Assembly: GCA_947474435.1 (NCBI GenBank) | Contig: CANJII010000005.1 | Span: 1-64,000, forward strand | From: Chitinophagaceae bacterium | GTDB lineage: Bacteria; Bacteroidota; Bacteroidia; Chitinophagales; UBA10324 | DNA: 64,000 bases | Direction: 5' to 3' | In this document: positions 1 to 9,600 of the stretch, piece by piece | Layout: the number at the start of each line of letters is the position of its first letter | Numbering within the stretch: the first letter of the stretch is position 1 | Made by a program: the position numbers and the translations under genes | Notes under the pieces: model-generated | Told to the model about the DNA's origin: nothing | Database searches by the model: none | What the model saw: the letters and a program-made list of their open reading frames with translations, nothing else

Positions 1-99
1 AATGAAGAAATGGTTCGTGAACATGCAAAGCAAGGAGGGTTTCCTGCAAATTCAGTAAGTAAAGTATCAGTTATAATAGACCCTACTACTTCTGAATAA
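1..99 (+). CDS. 3' end of an unidentified gene (partial)
   Basis: Frame 1 is open from the window edge to a TAA at 97-99, giving 32 C-terminal residues that end in VIIDPTTSE. The gene begins outside the window, so neither family nor function can be assigned. It is followed directly by a palindromic stretch (111-177) that could serve as its 3' end. The piece is short, so the open frame could be chance. Confidence 0.35.
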   Translation, partial: NEEMVREHAKQGGFPANSVSKVSVIIDPTTSE

Positions 100-110
100 T
101 TTAGTCCGTT

Positions 111-177
111 CCAGCAGGGTCTTCCTGCAAGGAGACCCTGCGCATTAAACCCAGGTTCGCTTCGCAGACCCTGCTGG
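111..177. repeat. Nested palindrome downstream of the first gene
   Basis: CCAGCAGGGTCT at 111-122 is the exact reverse complement of 166-177. An inner copy of the same arm, AGACCCTGC at 133-141, also pairs with 114-122, so two mutually exclusive hairpins are possible. The arms are GC-rich in an AT-rich setting. There is no T run, so it is not a classic terminator; a REP-like or mobile palindromic element is as likely. Confidence 0.55.
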
Positions 178-317
178 CACATAATTTATTTTCGCTGAGC
201 AAATGTTTCCAGTTCAATATTGTTGCAGTAAAAAAATATTTACGATCAGCTTCCAAAGTTTATTTTTATAGCCATGAAAATAAGTGATGGAATTAAAATC
301 GGAAACTCGAATAAAAA

Positions 318-1639
318 GGTTGTTGGTCAGGCGACCACAACTGTTCGGAAGAAATTAATCAGGAGGTTTTGAAAAAAGATTATCAAATTTAATGGGGTCA
401 CCTCCGGTCATGATAACAATGTCTCTGGTGATTGATTTTTCAAGTTCCAGAACAAATTTCAGTTTCATGATTTTGTATCCGCTTAATCCATTTTTCTTTT
501 TGTAAACCAATAATAAAATAGCAGCAATCAGAGTGGCATAGAGCATTATTCTGATTCCATTTTCACTTCTGTTGATTAAGTGACTGAAGTTTAATTCTTG
601 TTTTAAAAATTTAAAGAACACTTCTATATCCCATCTTCTTTTATACAGGTCTGTTATCTGTGTTGTGTCCATCTCACTGATGTTAGTGACAAAAGTTATG
701 GCTTCATTACTGATTAGATGATTGCCTTGAATGTATCTTACGGGATGTTTTGCTTTTGTTGTTCTTTCGGAATATAAGTAAACCCATTGATCAGTATGCA
801 CCTTTAATGTAGCAGTAGCAAAAGGACTTTGTATTTCGTTTTTAGTTATTACCTGATGCTTACTGTTATTATTGAGTCTTGATATAAATGGAATTTTTTT
901 ATCAATAAACTCATCGTATGTTTTTCTTGAAGTGATACCTCTGTCAAATACTCTGATGGTGCTGCTTTTATCTGGCTGCTGAGCCAGGATAGATGTTTTA
1001 AGTGCGGTGTTTTCACTGGTAAATTTTTGTTCCGTATAGAAGTCAGCACTCATTGGAAGTTCAGAAAAACCAACAGTAAACTTTAATTGCCTTACATGAT
1101 TTGCACCACCACCCTTGAGATGGTATCCTGTTTTTAGGAGTTGACTGGAAAGAGCAACAATTGTAGAGTCAAAACGAATCAGCGTTGTTTCTTTATCTTT
1201 TATTTCATCTGCATAAATTTTAACTATTGCATGATATAATTTTTCAAAATATTCTGACTTCATCACACTTAATCGTTCACTGATAGAGCTGAAACTGATC
1301 TGTTGCTTCTTAGTGCCATTGTTCAAGAGATTAAATACCATTGACTCATAGGCAGATTCCATTGTGCGAAGACTATTGTCTTTATGAGACAGGATACAAT
1401 GCATTAATAATTTGAACACAACCTCCGCGCGCAGTTTTTTTGCGTAGCGATTCACATCTGTTTCAATTGATAATTGATTGAGCAATGATGACGGAATCAA
1501 TGAGATAATCTGGCTTGCATCCATGATGCAAACCTCATTGAGATGGAAAATATTTTTCCCTCCACTACCTTTTAGTTATTACTGAAAATCATTCCTTTGT
1601 GCAGTCTTCCGAACAGTTGTGGTCGCCTGACCAACAACC
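318..1639 (-). mobile_element. IS4-family insertion sequence, complete
   Basis: The element is bounded by 35-bp perfect terminal inverted repeats at 318-352 and 1605-1639, and encloses one transposase gene on the minus strand. Perfect ends and an intact gene suggest recent insertion. A clean target-site duplication is not visible: the flanking decamers 308-317 and 1640-1649 agree at only 7 of 10 positions. The insertion lies just after an ATG-led reading frame starting at 274. Confidence 0.9.
355..1524 (-). CDS. IS4-family DDE transposase
   Basis: This 389-residue protein catalyses cut-and-paste movement of the surrounding element. The DDE triad can be placed at D119 (in RFDST), D194 (in VFDRG) and E301. 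E301 lies in the family signature Y294-x2-R297-x3-E301-x6-K308, which is fully conserved here. Its length is normal for IS4-type enzymes and no frameshift is seen. The stop codon lies 2 bases inside the left inverted repeat. It is the only gene of the element. Confidence 0.93.
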   Translation of the reverse strand: MDASQIISLIPSSLLNQLSIETDVNRYAKKLRAEVVFKLLMHCILSHKDNSLRTMESAYESMVFNLLNNGTKKQQISFSSISERLSVMKSEYFEKLYHAIVKIYADEIKDKETTLIRFDSTIVALSSQLLKTGYHLKGGGANHVRQLKFTVGFSELPMSADFYTEQKFTSENTALKTSILAQQPDKSSTIRVFDRGITSRKTYDEFIDKKIPFISRLNNNSKHQVITKNEIQSPFATATLKVHTDQWVYLYSERTTKAKHPVRYIQGNHLISNEAITFVTNISEMDTTQITDLYKRRWDIEVFFKFLKQELNFSHLINRSENGIRIMLYATLIAAILLLVYKKKNGLSGYKIMKLKFVLELEKSITRDIVIMTGGDPIKFDNLFSKPPD

Positions 1640-1677
1640 CGATTAATTACGGCACCACAGAAGTAATAAAATCCCCG

Positions 1678-1704
1678 TTGCGTTCGGCATGTTGCCGAAT
1701 GCAA
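1678..1704. repeat. 12-bp stem hairpin right of the IS element
   Basis: TTGCGTTCGGCA at 1678-1689 pairs with 1693-1704 across a 3-nt loop with one G-T mismatch. It sits 38 nt outside the right IS end. It may be a small dispersed palindrome or a weak terminator; an A-rich stretch follows rather than a T run. Confidence 0.4.
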
Positions 1705-1794
1705 TAAAATAAGCTAACTGACTTTAAGTCGTTGTGTTTATCGGTGCACGGCTGCAAGACGAACACAACAGTGCTATTTTCAGATTTGTTTTAT

Positions 1795-1842
1795 TTGCCT
1801 ATCTGAGAATTGTTTTTACATTTAGAAAAAATCCCCCCCCCC
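1795..1842 (+). promoter_or_regulatory. Near-consensus promoter followed by a C10 tract
   Basis: TTG at 1795-1797 and TACATTTA at 1817-1824 are separated by 19 nt, which fits the Bacteroidota TTG-N19-TAnnTTTG pattern except for the last base. The expected transcription start falls near 1831. A run of ten C residues occupies 1833-1842, very unusual in this AT-rich sequence. It lies 15 nt before the first in-frame ATG of the downstream reading frame. A homopolymer here could vary in length and alter expression. Confidence 0.35.
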
Positions 1843-1857
1843 TAAATCAAACCCGTT

Positions 1858-1977
1858 ATGCCTTTAACAATGACTCACAAAGAGTGGATGGATCTTACTC
1901 ACTCCATGACAAAACCCCGCAGTGCTGCTTAAAAAAAAATTGATGCTGCCGTTCAATCCAGAAATCAAATAGCAACT
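1858..1977 (+). pseudogene. Probable 5' portion of the next gene, cut by an in-frame TAA
   Basis: The frame of the following gene is open upstream from ATG codons at 1858 or 1870 and is interrupted only by TAA at 1930-1932. Reading through it gives a continuous polar helical sequence, with MTHKEWMDLTHSM before the stop and DAAVQSRNQIATLKALAEW after it. One C-to-T change (CAA to TAA) would explain the stop. The last 15 codons before 1978 are open and look coding, so the true protein probably starts upstream of 1978. A consensus error is also possible, since nine A residues follow. Confidence 0.4.
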
Positions 1978-3273
1978 TTGAAGGCATTGGCTGAATGGAT
2001 TTCTGAACAAAAGAGTAAAAATGTAATCTGGGAGCAGAGTATAAGAAATAAAAAAGGTGCGGTGGAATCACTGGCTAAACAAGTGGGTTATATTATGACC
2101 TCGACCACTAACTCAGTTAAACAAAAATTCACCGTAGTTGATTTCAATTTAACAAAAGATCTGGAAGAAGGTCTTGCAGGTATTAAACTTACCAGTTTTA
2201 CTATTCCTAAGGGGTTAAGAATGATCGTGGAATTAGAAATAATAAAAGAAACCTTTGATCCCATGGTTGCGCAGTTCATGAACGACGGAGCTGGCAAGCA
2301 GTATCGCACTTCAGTGAATACAATGGTTGCCTTTTTCAGTGAAAAACAACAAACAATTACTGATACTTTAAAGCGGTCTGCTAAATTCGATCCAAGCGCT
2401 TTCATCACCAGATTTGAATCAGACTTCAATAAAATGATGACAGAGGAGCGCAAAAAAATTAAAGATGCAGCTATAGCCGGTTCGAAACATTTGCTGAAAG
2501 TGCATGCACAAGCCAGTGCTTACGAGTTAGGAATAGCAATCAGAGTTGGAACCGCTTCGGCAAGCTTAGTGGCATCTACAGCCATCATGGCTTCTGCTCC
2601 TTTCACAATGGGGTTGAGCGCCATAGTGGGTATTTATGGAATGACAAAAACGATTATTACTTTAGGTAAGGAAGCGTACCAGGGGTGGAAGGATGTTGAA
2701 GCTGTTTTAAAAGAAATAAAAATAGACCTCGAAAAGCTAAGGATGCAAACAAAAAGAGGTGCAGTTGCAAGTTCGGTGGCGAATGCACTTACCTCGCAGT
2801 TTATAAATGTTGATTTTTTACCAACTGTGGGTAAGATGAATACAAAATTCAAATTGGCAGAGGATAAAACCAGCCGTGTAATTGTCGGATGCCACGGTAT
2901 GACGAAAGAAATACAAAAAATATTGGTGTTAGATAAGTCTTCGTTGCCCGCTGAAAAACTAACCAAAGTTGAAAAAAAATTACACGATTTATTAGAAAAA
3001 AATCATTCGTTGATGGCAGGCACTGAAAAAACCAAGGTGAATATTGACGAAATAAAAAAAGATCTGGCAAGATTTTCAGCCAATATTGATACTGAAACAC
3101 TCGATAAAGTTTTAGGTTATACACTCAAAGCAATAGACACATTAACCGGACCAATTCAAGGTGGAATTGGTTCTATGGAAGAAATTATCCGCGATTCGGT
3201 ACTTGTCGCCGGATTATTAGCTGTTGAATTAGGAGGTGATAAAATAGCTGAAAAAGTGGGTGAAATGGCTTGA
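1978..3273 (+). CDS. Unrecognised helical protein with central hydrophobic hairpin
   Basis: The 431-residue product is not recognised. It is predicted to be mostly alpha-helical and amphipathic, with a hydrophobic small-residue segment at about 183-225 able to form a membrane hairpin. Charged heptad-like helices flank it on both sides (about 110-175 and 225-260). This order (long helices, buried hydrophobic hairpin, long helices) resembles alpha-helical pore-forming toxins, but that is an inference from layout only. The only available start is TTG at 1978, with no signal peptide. Sequence upstream suggests the natural start was at 1858/1870 and is lost through a TAA at 1930. The gene stands alone between an IS element and a palindrome-rich gap. 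Confidence 0.6.
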   Translation: MKALAEWISEQKSKNVIWEQSIRNKKGAVESLAKQVGYIMTSTTNSVKQKFTVVDFNLTKDLEEGLAGIKLTSFTIPKGLRMIVELEIIKETFDPMVAQFMNDGAGKQYRTSVNTMVAFFSEKQQTITDTLKRSAKFDPSAFITRFESDFNKMMTEERKKIKDAAIAGSKHLLKVHAQASAYELGIAIRVGTASASLVASTAIMASAPFTMGLSAIVGIYGMTKTIITLGKEAYQGWKDVEAVLKEIKIDLEKLRMQTKRGAVASSVANALTSQFINVDFLPTVGKMNTKFKLAEDKTSRVIVGCHGMTKEIQKILVLDKSSLPAEKLTKVEKKLHDLLEKNHSLMAGTEKTKVNIDEIKKDLARFSANIDTETLDKVLGYTLKAIDTLTGPIQGGIGSMEEIIRDSVLVAGLLAVELGGDKIAEKVGEMA

Positions 3274-3927
3274 GAAAATAATCTGATTTACCGAAAAGCT
3301 AAACCGAAACTTTTTTCTGCACTGTTACACTTTACTGTTACAGTTCCAAATCAATTAATCTGTAATTGATAATCCATAACCATATTTATGCCTCGGTTCC
3401 TGTCCTCACGAACCGAAATTTTCGGCGCGTGAGGACAGGAATTATCAAAAAATGGCTGTCTTCAGATGAGTTGGATGCTTCGATCAGTTATCTGATACTG
3501 ATTTTTAAATGTTCAATTCTTAAGTAAAATATTCAGCGCTCAACTACTATTTTATTTGAACTAATCTAAAATTGAAAATCCTCCGCGTTTTGATGACTTC
3601 CACCTCCCTCTGTATCTTCCGACTTATAAGGTCCGGAATGTTCCATCGCATTACGCAAGGCAAATCAGGGAGAGACACGGCGGGATTAAAAAAAACACAA
3701 ACAAGTTTTTCGTTTTATACTGTACGGTATAACAAGCCAAGCTTTACAAGAAAGTATTTTTTTCTGTGACAATCAATTTTAATTATTACCGGTACAGAAG
3801 TAATCTGTGAATCCTTGTCCGCCTTTGGAGGATGTGGCTTGAATCATTTTAAGTTGAAAATATTTTTTAATCATTTCTTGCATGTAACTTTTATGTTCGC
3901 ATATTCGACTCACACAAAAAACTATTG
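3274..3927. other. Gene-free stretch of about 650 bp
   Basis: No convincing gene is seen. It contains the 45-nt palindrome at 3397-3441. A locally GC-richer piece at 3590-3690 has a broken reading frame that could be the remnant of a decayed gene, but no family is recognisable. The last 90 bases should contain the promoter of the DUF5686 gene; TAACTTTT near 3885 is one base from the -7 consensus but has no well-spaced TTG. Confidence 0.5.
3397..3441. repeat. 45-nt nested perfect palindrome
   Basis: The outer arms TTCCTGTCCTCACG (3397-3410) and CGTGAGGACAGGAA (3428-3441) are perfectly complementary. Inside them CCGAAA (3413-3418) pairs with TTTCGG (3420-3425) across one base. The result is an extremely stable hairpin or cruciform. 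It lies between two genes on the same strand, without a T tail. Candidate identities are a REP/MITE-like element or a strong transcription roadblock. Confidence 0.75.
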
Positions 3928-6402
3928 ATGTCATTTAATACAAAGAAAATTTTTCTGCTTTCGGTTTTGATTTTATCAGCTGCGTTTGTTCATGCCACAG
4001 TTGTTTCAGGAGTTATTACTGACGATAAGGGCGAGGCACTGTCGTATGCAACCGTTTTAATAAAAGGAACCACGCAAGGTGCCACTGCCAATGGCGATGG
4101 AAAATATTCGCTCACACTTTTAGCTGGAACATACACCTTGGTTTTTCAATATGTTGGTTATTCACCAAAATCAAAAGTGATTGAGGTGGCGAATGAACCG
4201 ATCAAATTAGATGTGCAGTTATACACGCAACAAATGGAACTGAAAGAAATTGTGGTGAACAGCGATGCAGAAGATCCGGCGTACAAAGTGATTCGCGCAG
4301 CCATAAAAAAAAGAAAATATTATCTCACGCAGGTTGATGCATTCAGTTGCAAAGTTTACATAAAAGGCATTCAGAAATTAGATAGTATTCCAAAACACAT
4401 CATGGGGTTGAATGCCGAGAAATTGGGATTGGATTCATCGATGCTCGGTATCGTTTACCTCAGTGAATCGGAGAGCGAGTACAATTTTCAAAAGCCCGAT
4501 AAAATTCGTGAAGTCATGTTTTCGTCAAAAGTAAGTGGCGATAACAAAGCTTTCAGTTACAATCAGGCGAGCGATTTTGATTTTAACTTTTATAAAAATT
4601 TATTAGACATCGGTACACTGAGCGATCGCGGTTTTGTTTCGCCCATATCTGAATCGGCCATGTTGTATTACAAGTATAAATTAGTCGGTACTTTTTACGA
4701 CAACAATCAACTGGTGAATAAAATATTAGTGACACCACGCCGTAAGAATGATCCTGTTTTCAGCGGATATATTTATATAGTTGAAGAGAGCTGGCGCATT
4801 CACAGCACCGATTTGTTTTTAACCAAGGATGCGAACATTGATTTTGTTGACTCACTGGAACTGAAACAGATTTATGCAGCAGTGAGCGATACTGTTTACA
4901 TGCCCATTAATCAAACAATGTTGTTTCAGTTCAAGGCTTTTGGTATAAAAGGAAATGGATACTTCATTGGTTCTTTTACCAGTTACAATCTGAAACCTGA
5001 GTTCCCGAAAAAATATTTCAGAGGAGAAACTTTAAAAGTGAATGACGATGCGAACAAAAAAGATTCGTCGTACTGGACTGTGAACCGCCCAATACCACTT
5101 ACTCAAGAGGAGATGAATGACTACCGGAAAAAAGACAGCATTGCATTGCGCGAAAATTCAAAAGAGTACCTTGATTCGGTTGATCACAAAAAAAATAAAT
5201 TCGCTTTCAGTGATTTGATTACCGGGTATAGTTATTACAAACGATTTAATAAAACATCAACCGGCACAGGTTCTATTTTGCAATTCATCAATTACAATAC
5301 GGTGCAGGGTTGGGCGCCCGATGTTTCATTTTATAAAAACAAAAGATGGGACGATAACCGCACAATAGGAATTTCGGCCGATGCACAGTATGGTTGGAGC
5401 AATAAAAAATTCGGTGGCATTGTCCGGTTTAATTATTTCTACAAACCGGTAAAACTTCGCCGTGTGTGGGTTGAAGGCGGCAGTCATGTAAAACAGTTTA
5501 ACGAGAGTAATCCAATAAATGGATTAATAAATACCTGCTACACTTTATTGTACGAACAGAATTTTATGAAACTGTATAACAACACTTATGGTGGCATTAC
5601 CTGGCAGGGAGAAATTAAAAACGGAATTCGGTTAACAGCCAAAGCAAGTTACAATCATCGTGAGCCATTATTGAACACAACAGAGAAAACTTTTAACGAC
5701 AGACCAGGTGATCATTTCACCATCAATTATCCGTTTGCCGATTCGTTGCAAACAAATTTTACAACTTACAATGCACTCATCACCACCATTGGTTTTAAAA
5801 TAAATTTCAAACAACAATACTATACCCGCCCTTATGAAAAAGTTATTGTGGGAAGCAAGTATCCTACACTGCGGTTGTTTTATACAAAGGGATGGCATGT
5901 ATTAAACAGCAAAGTAAATTTTGATCAGGTGGAAGCCGAGGTAGCTGATAACCTGAAATTCGGGTTGCTTGGTAAATCGCGGTACCTCCTGCGCGCCGGA
6001 TATTTTATCAATAACAATTCTGTGGGCGATGTGGAACAAAAACATTTTATGGGCAACCAAACCATTCTTGCGCTCAGCGATCACCTGCATGGTTTTCAAT
6101 TGCTGCCTTATTATGATTTCAGCACACACGAATATTATGCTGAAGGTCATTACGAGCATCATTTCAACGGGTTCTTTCTGAATAAAATTCCATTGCTTCG
6201 AAAACTGAAACTGAAAGAAGTGGGCAGTGCGCATTACTTAATTACTCCTGAAATTAATTACGCCGAACTTTCTGTTGGCATTGAACACATACTGAAAGTG
6301 TTCAGAGTGGATTGGATAAACTCATTCAGCAATCAGCTGAAATTAAAATCAGGATTTGTGATAGGAATTAATTTGGGCGATGCCATTCAGATTGACCTGT
6401 AG
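3928..6402 (+). CDS. DUF5686 family outer-membrane protein with CarboxypepD_reg-like domain
   Basis: The protein has a signal peptide (residues 1-24), a carboxypeptidase-regulatory-like beta-sandwich at about 25-100 (typical VSGVITDDKGEALSYATV start and YVGYSPKS end), and then the large DUF5686 region, starting near the AYKVIRAAIKKRKYY segment. DUF5686 proteins are Bacteroidota envelope proteins thought to form an outer-membrane beta-barrel; their substrate is unknown. The ATG at 3928 is preferred over TTG at 3925 because it leads directly into the signal peptide. The length of 824 residues is normal for the family. It appears monocistronic. Confidence 0.88.
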   Translation: MSFNTKKIFLLSVLILSAAFVHATVVSGVITDDKGEALSYATVLIKGTTQGATANGDGKYSLTLLAGTYTLVFQYVGYSPKSKVIEVANEPIKLDVQLYTQQMELKEIVVNSDAEDPAYKVIRAAIKKRKYYLTQVDAFSCKVYIKGIQKLDSIPKHIMGLNAEKLGLDSSMLGIVYLSESESEYNFQKPDKIREVMFSSKVSGDNKAFSYNQASDFDFNFYKNLLDIGTLSDRGFVSPISESAMLYYKYKLVGTFYDNNQLVNKILVTPRRKNDPVFSGYIYIVEESWRIHSTDLFLTKDANIDFVDSLELKQIYAAVSDTVYMPINQTMLFQFKAFGIKGNGYFIGSFTSYNLKPEFPKKYFRGETLKVNDDANKKDSSYWTVNRPIPLTQEEMNDYRKKDSIALRENSKEYLDSVDHKKNKFAFSDLITGYSYYKRFNKTSTGTGSILQFINYNTVQGWAPDVSFYKNKRWDDNRTIGISADAQYGWSNKKFGGIVRFNYFYKPVKLRRVWVEGGSHVKQFNESNPINGLINTCYTLLYEQNFMKLYNNTYGGITWQGEIKNGIRLTAKASYNHREPLLNTTEKTFNDRPGDHFTINYPFADSLQTNFTTYNALITTIGFKINFKQQYYTRPYEKVIVGSKYPTLRLFYTKGWHVLNSKVNFDQVEAEVADNLKFGLLGKSRYLLRAGYFINNNSVGDVEQKHFMGNQTILALSDHLHGFQLLPYYDFSTHEYYAEGHYEHHFNGFFLNKIPLLRKLKLKEVGSAHYLITPEINYAELSVGIEHILKVFRVDWINSFSNQLKLKSGFVIGINLGDAIQIDL

Positions 6403-6605
6403 AAGCAACTGCAAAGCGGTCAATTTATAAGTAAAAAATTTGCATGATCACCATTACAATATTCTCAGTTTTAAAATTGTTTTTTTTCTGATTGAGTTAA
6501 AGTATATCAATAAATAAAAAAGTTTAAATTAATCAGATTAGCTTTCAGGATTATGAAATTTCATTAGTAATTATCTTGCTGATTCCATTACAAATTAGAA
6601 TTAGC

Positions 6606-6631
6606 TTGTATAACATTTTAAGATACATTTG
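6606..6631 (+). promoter_or_regulatory. Candidate promoter of the propeller/T9SS gene
   Basis: TACATTTG at 6624-6631 matches the Bacteroidota -7 consensus TAnnTTTG exactly, 26 nt before the ATG at 6658. A TTG at 6606-6608 is the nearest -33 element, but the 15-nt spacing is shorter than the usual 17-23. Confidence 0.45.
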
Positions 6632-6657
6632 AAACCTTAAAATCAATAATCCTTTCA

Positions 6658-9600
6658 ATGAATAAATTCAGTAAATTAATTAATGCGACTATTCTATGCC
6701 TTTTATTTTTAATAAACGGAGCAGTAGCACAAACTTCATGGGTAGAGATGATGAAAAACCCATCCACTAATTTTTTTGATGTACAGAATGCTTTCAATCA
6801 GTATTACACAAACTATGTGCAGTTGCATGGTAAAGAGTTAAAAGAAGAAAATGGTGTAATAAGAAAGAAGGAAAGAGAAAGTGAGTTTGAAGTTCCCGGT
6901 TTTGAACAATACAAACGATGGGAATGGTTTATGGCTCCACGGGTTTCGCAAAACGGCGAGCGGTTTGATCCATCTATTGCTTTCAGCGAACATAATACGA
7001 AAGTAAAACCGTTTTTAAATCAATCAAGATCAACTACCTGGTCGTTAATTGGTCCTACCACTCAAATACCAACAGGTGGTGGAGCCGGTCGAATTCAATT
7101 CGTACGATTTATGCCCGGAAACAACAATATAATTTTTGCCGGTGCGCCGGTAGGAGGATTATGGAAATCAATTGATGGCGGCGCAACCTGGTCAACCAAC
7201 ACTGATGACTTAGCGGTTATCGGTTGTTCTGATTTGGCAATTGACCCAACAAATACAAACATCATGTATCTCGCCACCGGCGATCATGATGCGGGAGATA
7301 CCTATTCAGCAGGTCTTTTAAAATCTACCGATGGTGGTGCCACATGGAATGCAACCGGTTTAAGCTATGCGGTTTCAAGTCGGTTAACAGTGGCCAGAAT
7401 TATTATTAATCCAACAAACACCAATATTTTAATTGCTGTAACAAATGGATATTATGGTGGTGTAAGTGGTGGAATATTCAGATCAACCAATGGCGGAACA
7501 AATTGGACTCAGGTAGGACTAACCGGAAATTATGAGGATGCAGAATTTAAGCCCGGCGACCCAAGCGTAGTGTATGCATGCACCAACAGAATTTATAAAA
7601 GCACGGATGGTGGATTGAATTTTTCCTTGGTATCAAGTATTCCATCCGGATCAGATAGAATGAAAATTGCCGTTACAGCAGCCAATCCAAATTATGTGTA
7701 TGCAGTAACCAATAACACTTCAGATTCCGGGTTACAAGGTTTTTATCAATCAACCAATTCAGGAACAAGTTTTACAACCATGAATACCACTTATGATATA
7801 CTTGGCTTTAATACTAATGGAACAGGAGGCGGTGGACAAGGGTGGTATGACTTGGCAATTGATGCTTCTCCTATAGATGCCAATGCTGTTGTAGTTGGTG
7901 GAATTCATACCTTCAAATCATCAAATGGCGGTTCTACATGGGCAATACATGGTGCAGGTTATGGAATCAATGCCAAAATACATCCGGATGTACACGAGGT
8001 TGTTTTTGCTCCCGGAACAAGCAATTGTTTTATTGGTTGCGATGGAGGAATTTTTAAAACCACCAATAACGGCAGTACTTTTTCTGATTTAAGCGATGGC
8101 CTTCAAATAGCGCAGGCTTACAGAATAGGATGCTCAGCAACAAATGCTAATCTAACAATGTCCGGTTGGCAGGATAATGGAACGAACAGATGCAGTTCAG
8201 GTGCCTGGGAAGAAGTACTTGGTGGTGATGGAATGGAAACCATTATTTCATGGGCAAGTTCTCAAACAATGTATGGCGAATTGTATTATGGAGAAATATA
8301 TAAATCAACTAATGGAGGAAATACTTTCGGAAATAATCCAATCGTAAATTCAGGAGGAACTGCAGGAACCGTAAATGAAGATGGCGAATGGGTAACACCG
8401 TATGTTCAGGATCCGGTTAATTCTTCAACTTTATATGTTGGAAAATCAAAAGTTTATAAATCAACAAATAGCGGAACCTCGTGGACTGCATTAGGAGCGG
8501 TAACAGCCGGTAGTGGTGGAATAAAATCGTTGACAGTTGCACCTTCAAATACAAGTTATATTTATTGTGCAAAATCAGATCGTTTTTTCGTTTCTACAAA
8601 TGGCGGAACAGCATTTACTGACCGAACCGCTGGATTGCCTGTTACTTCGGGAGATATTACTTACATAGCCGTAAGCAACACAGATCCGAATAAAGTCTGG
8701 GTAAGCATTTCAGGATACTCTGCTGCTAATAAGGTAATGTTCAGTTCAAATGCCGGACAAAACTGGAGCAATATTTCTACCGGGTTACCAAATGTGCCTG
8801 CTAATTGTGTTGTATATGTAAATGGCAGTAGTGCCAATTCAATTTATTGCGGAACTGATATTGGAGTTTTTTATCGCGACGATAATACCGGAACCTGGAT
8901 TGTTTATTCCGATGCCTTACCAAATGTGGTAATAGATGAATTGGAAATTCAATATGGTTCAGGTAAAATCCGCGCTGCTACCTATGGCCGTGGAATTTGG
9001 GAATGTGATTTATACGCTGCTTCACTATCAGCTCCAACCGCTGCGTTCATTTCTAATGTAACAACCGGATGTGCTCCATTAACGGTTCAATACACAAGCA
9101 CCAGTATTTTTGCAAACAGTTATGCATGGCATTTTCAAGGTGGAGATACATTAACTGCTAATGGTAATACAGAAAATGTAGTCTATACCACTCCGGGAAC
9201 ATACCAGGTTACTCTTGTTGTATCCAATGCACTTGGCACTGATTCGGTAGTGGAAACCAATTACATAACCGTAGGACCAACTTTGGGTGTAACTGTCAGT
9301 GATGTTGATATTATTTGTTTTGCGCAGAATAATGGAAGTGCTGTTGCATCTTCGGTTGGCGGAACAGCTCCATACACTTTCATCTGGTCAAATGGCTCAT
9401 CACTGGCATCAATCATAAATCTAGCAAGTGGAATTTATACTGTAACAATAACTGATGCACTTGGCTGTGTATCTACTAATCAGGCGTCTATTTCACAACC
9501 GGGAGCATTAATTGGAAATGTTGTTGTTACACCAAATAATGGTTCATTGAGCGGGGCTGTTAACTTAACCCCTCAAGGCGGAACTCCGCCATACAATTAT

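Noticed and set aside
1731-1769. 8-bp inverted repeat GTTGTGTT / AACACAAC, considered as a recombination site
   Set aside because: Short, with no second simple site or integrase nearby; no support for an integron attC.
1734-1943. 69-codon frame overlapping the 5' region of the pore-former-like gene
   Set aside because: It runs through the C10 tract and out of frame with the clearly coding sequence at 1933 onward; judged a chance frame.
3572-3769. 65-codon open frame in the gap before the DUF5686 gene
   Set aside because: Composition and residue pattern do not look coding, no family is recognised, and the alternative frame with better residues is broken by a stop. At most a gene remnant.
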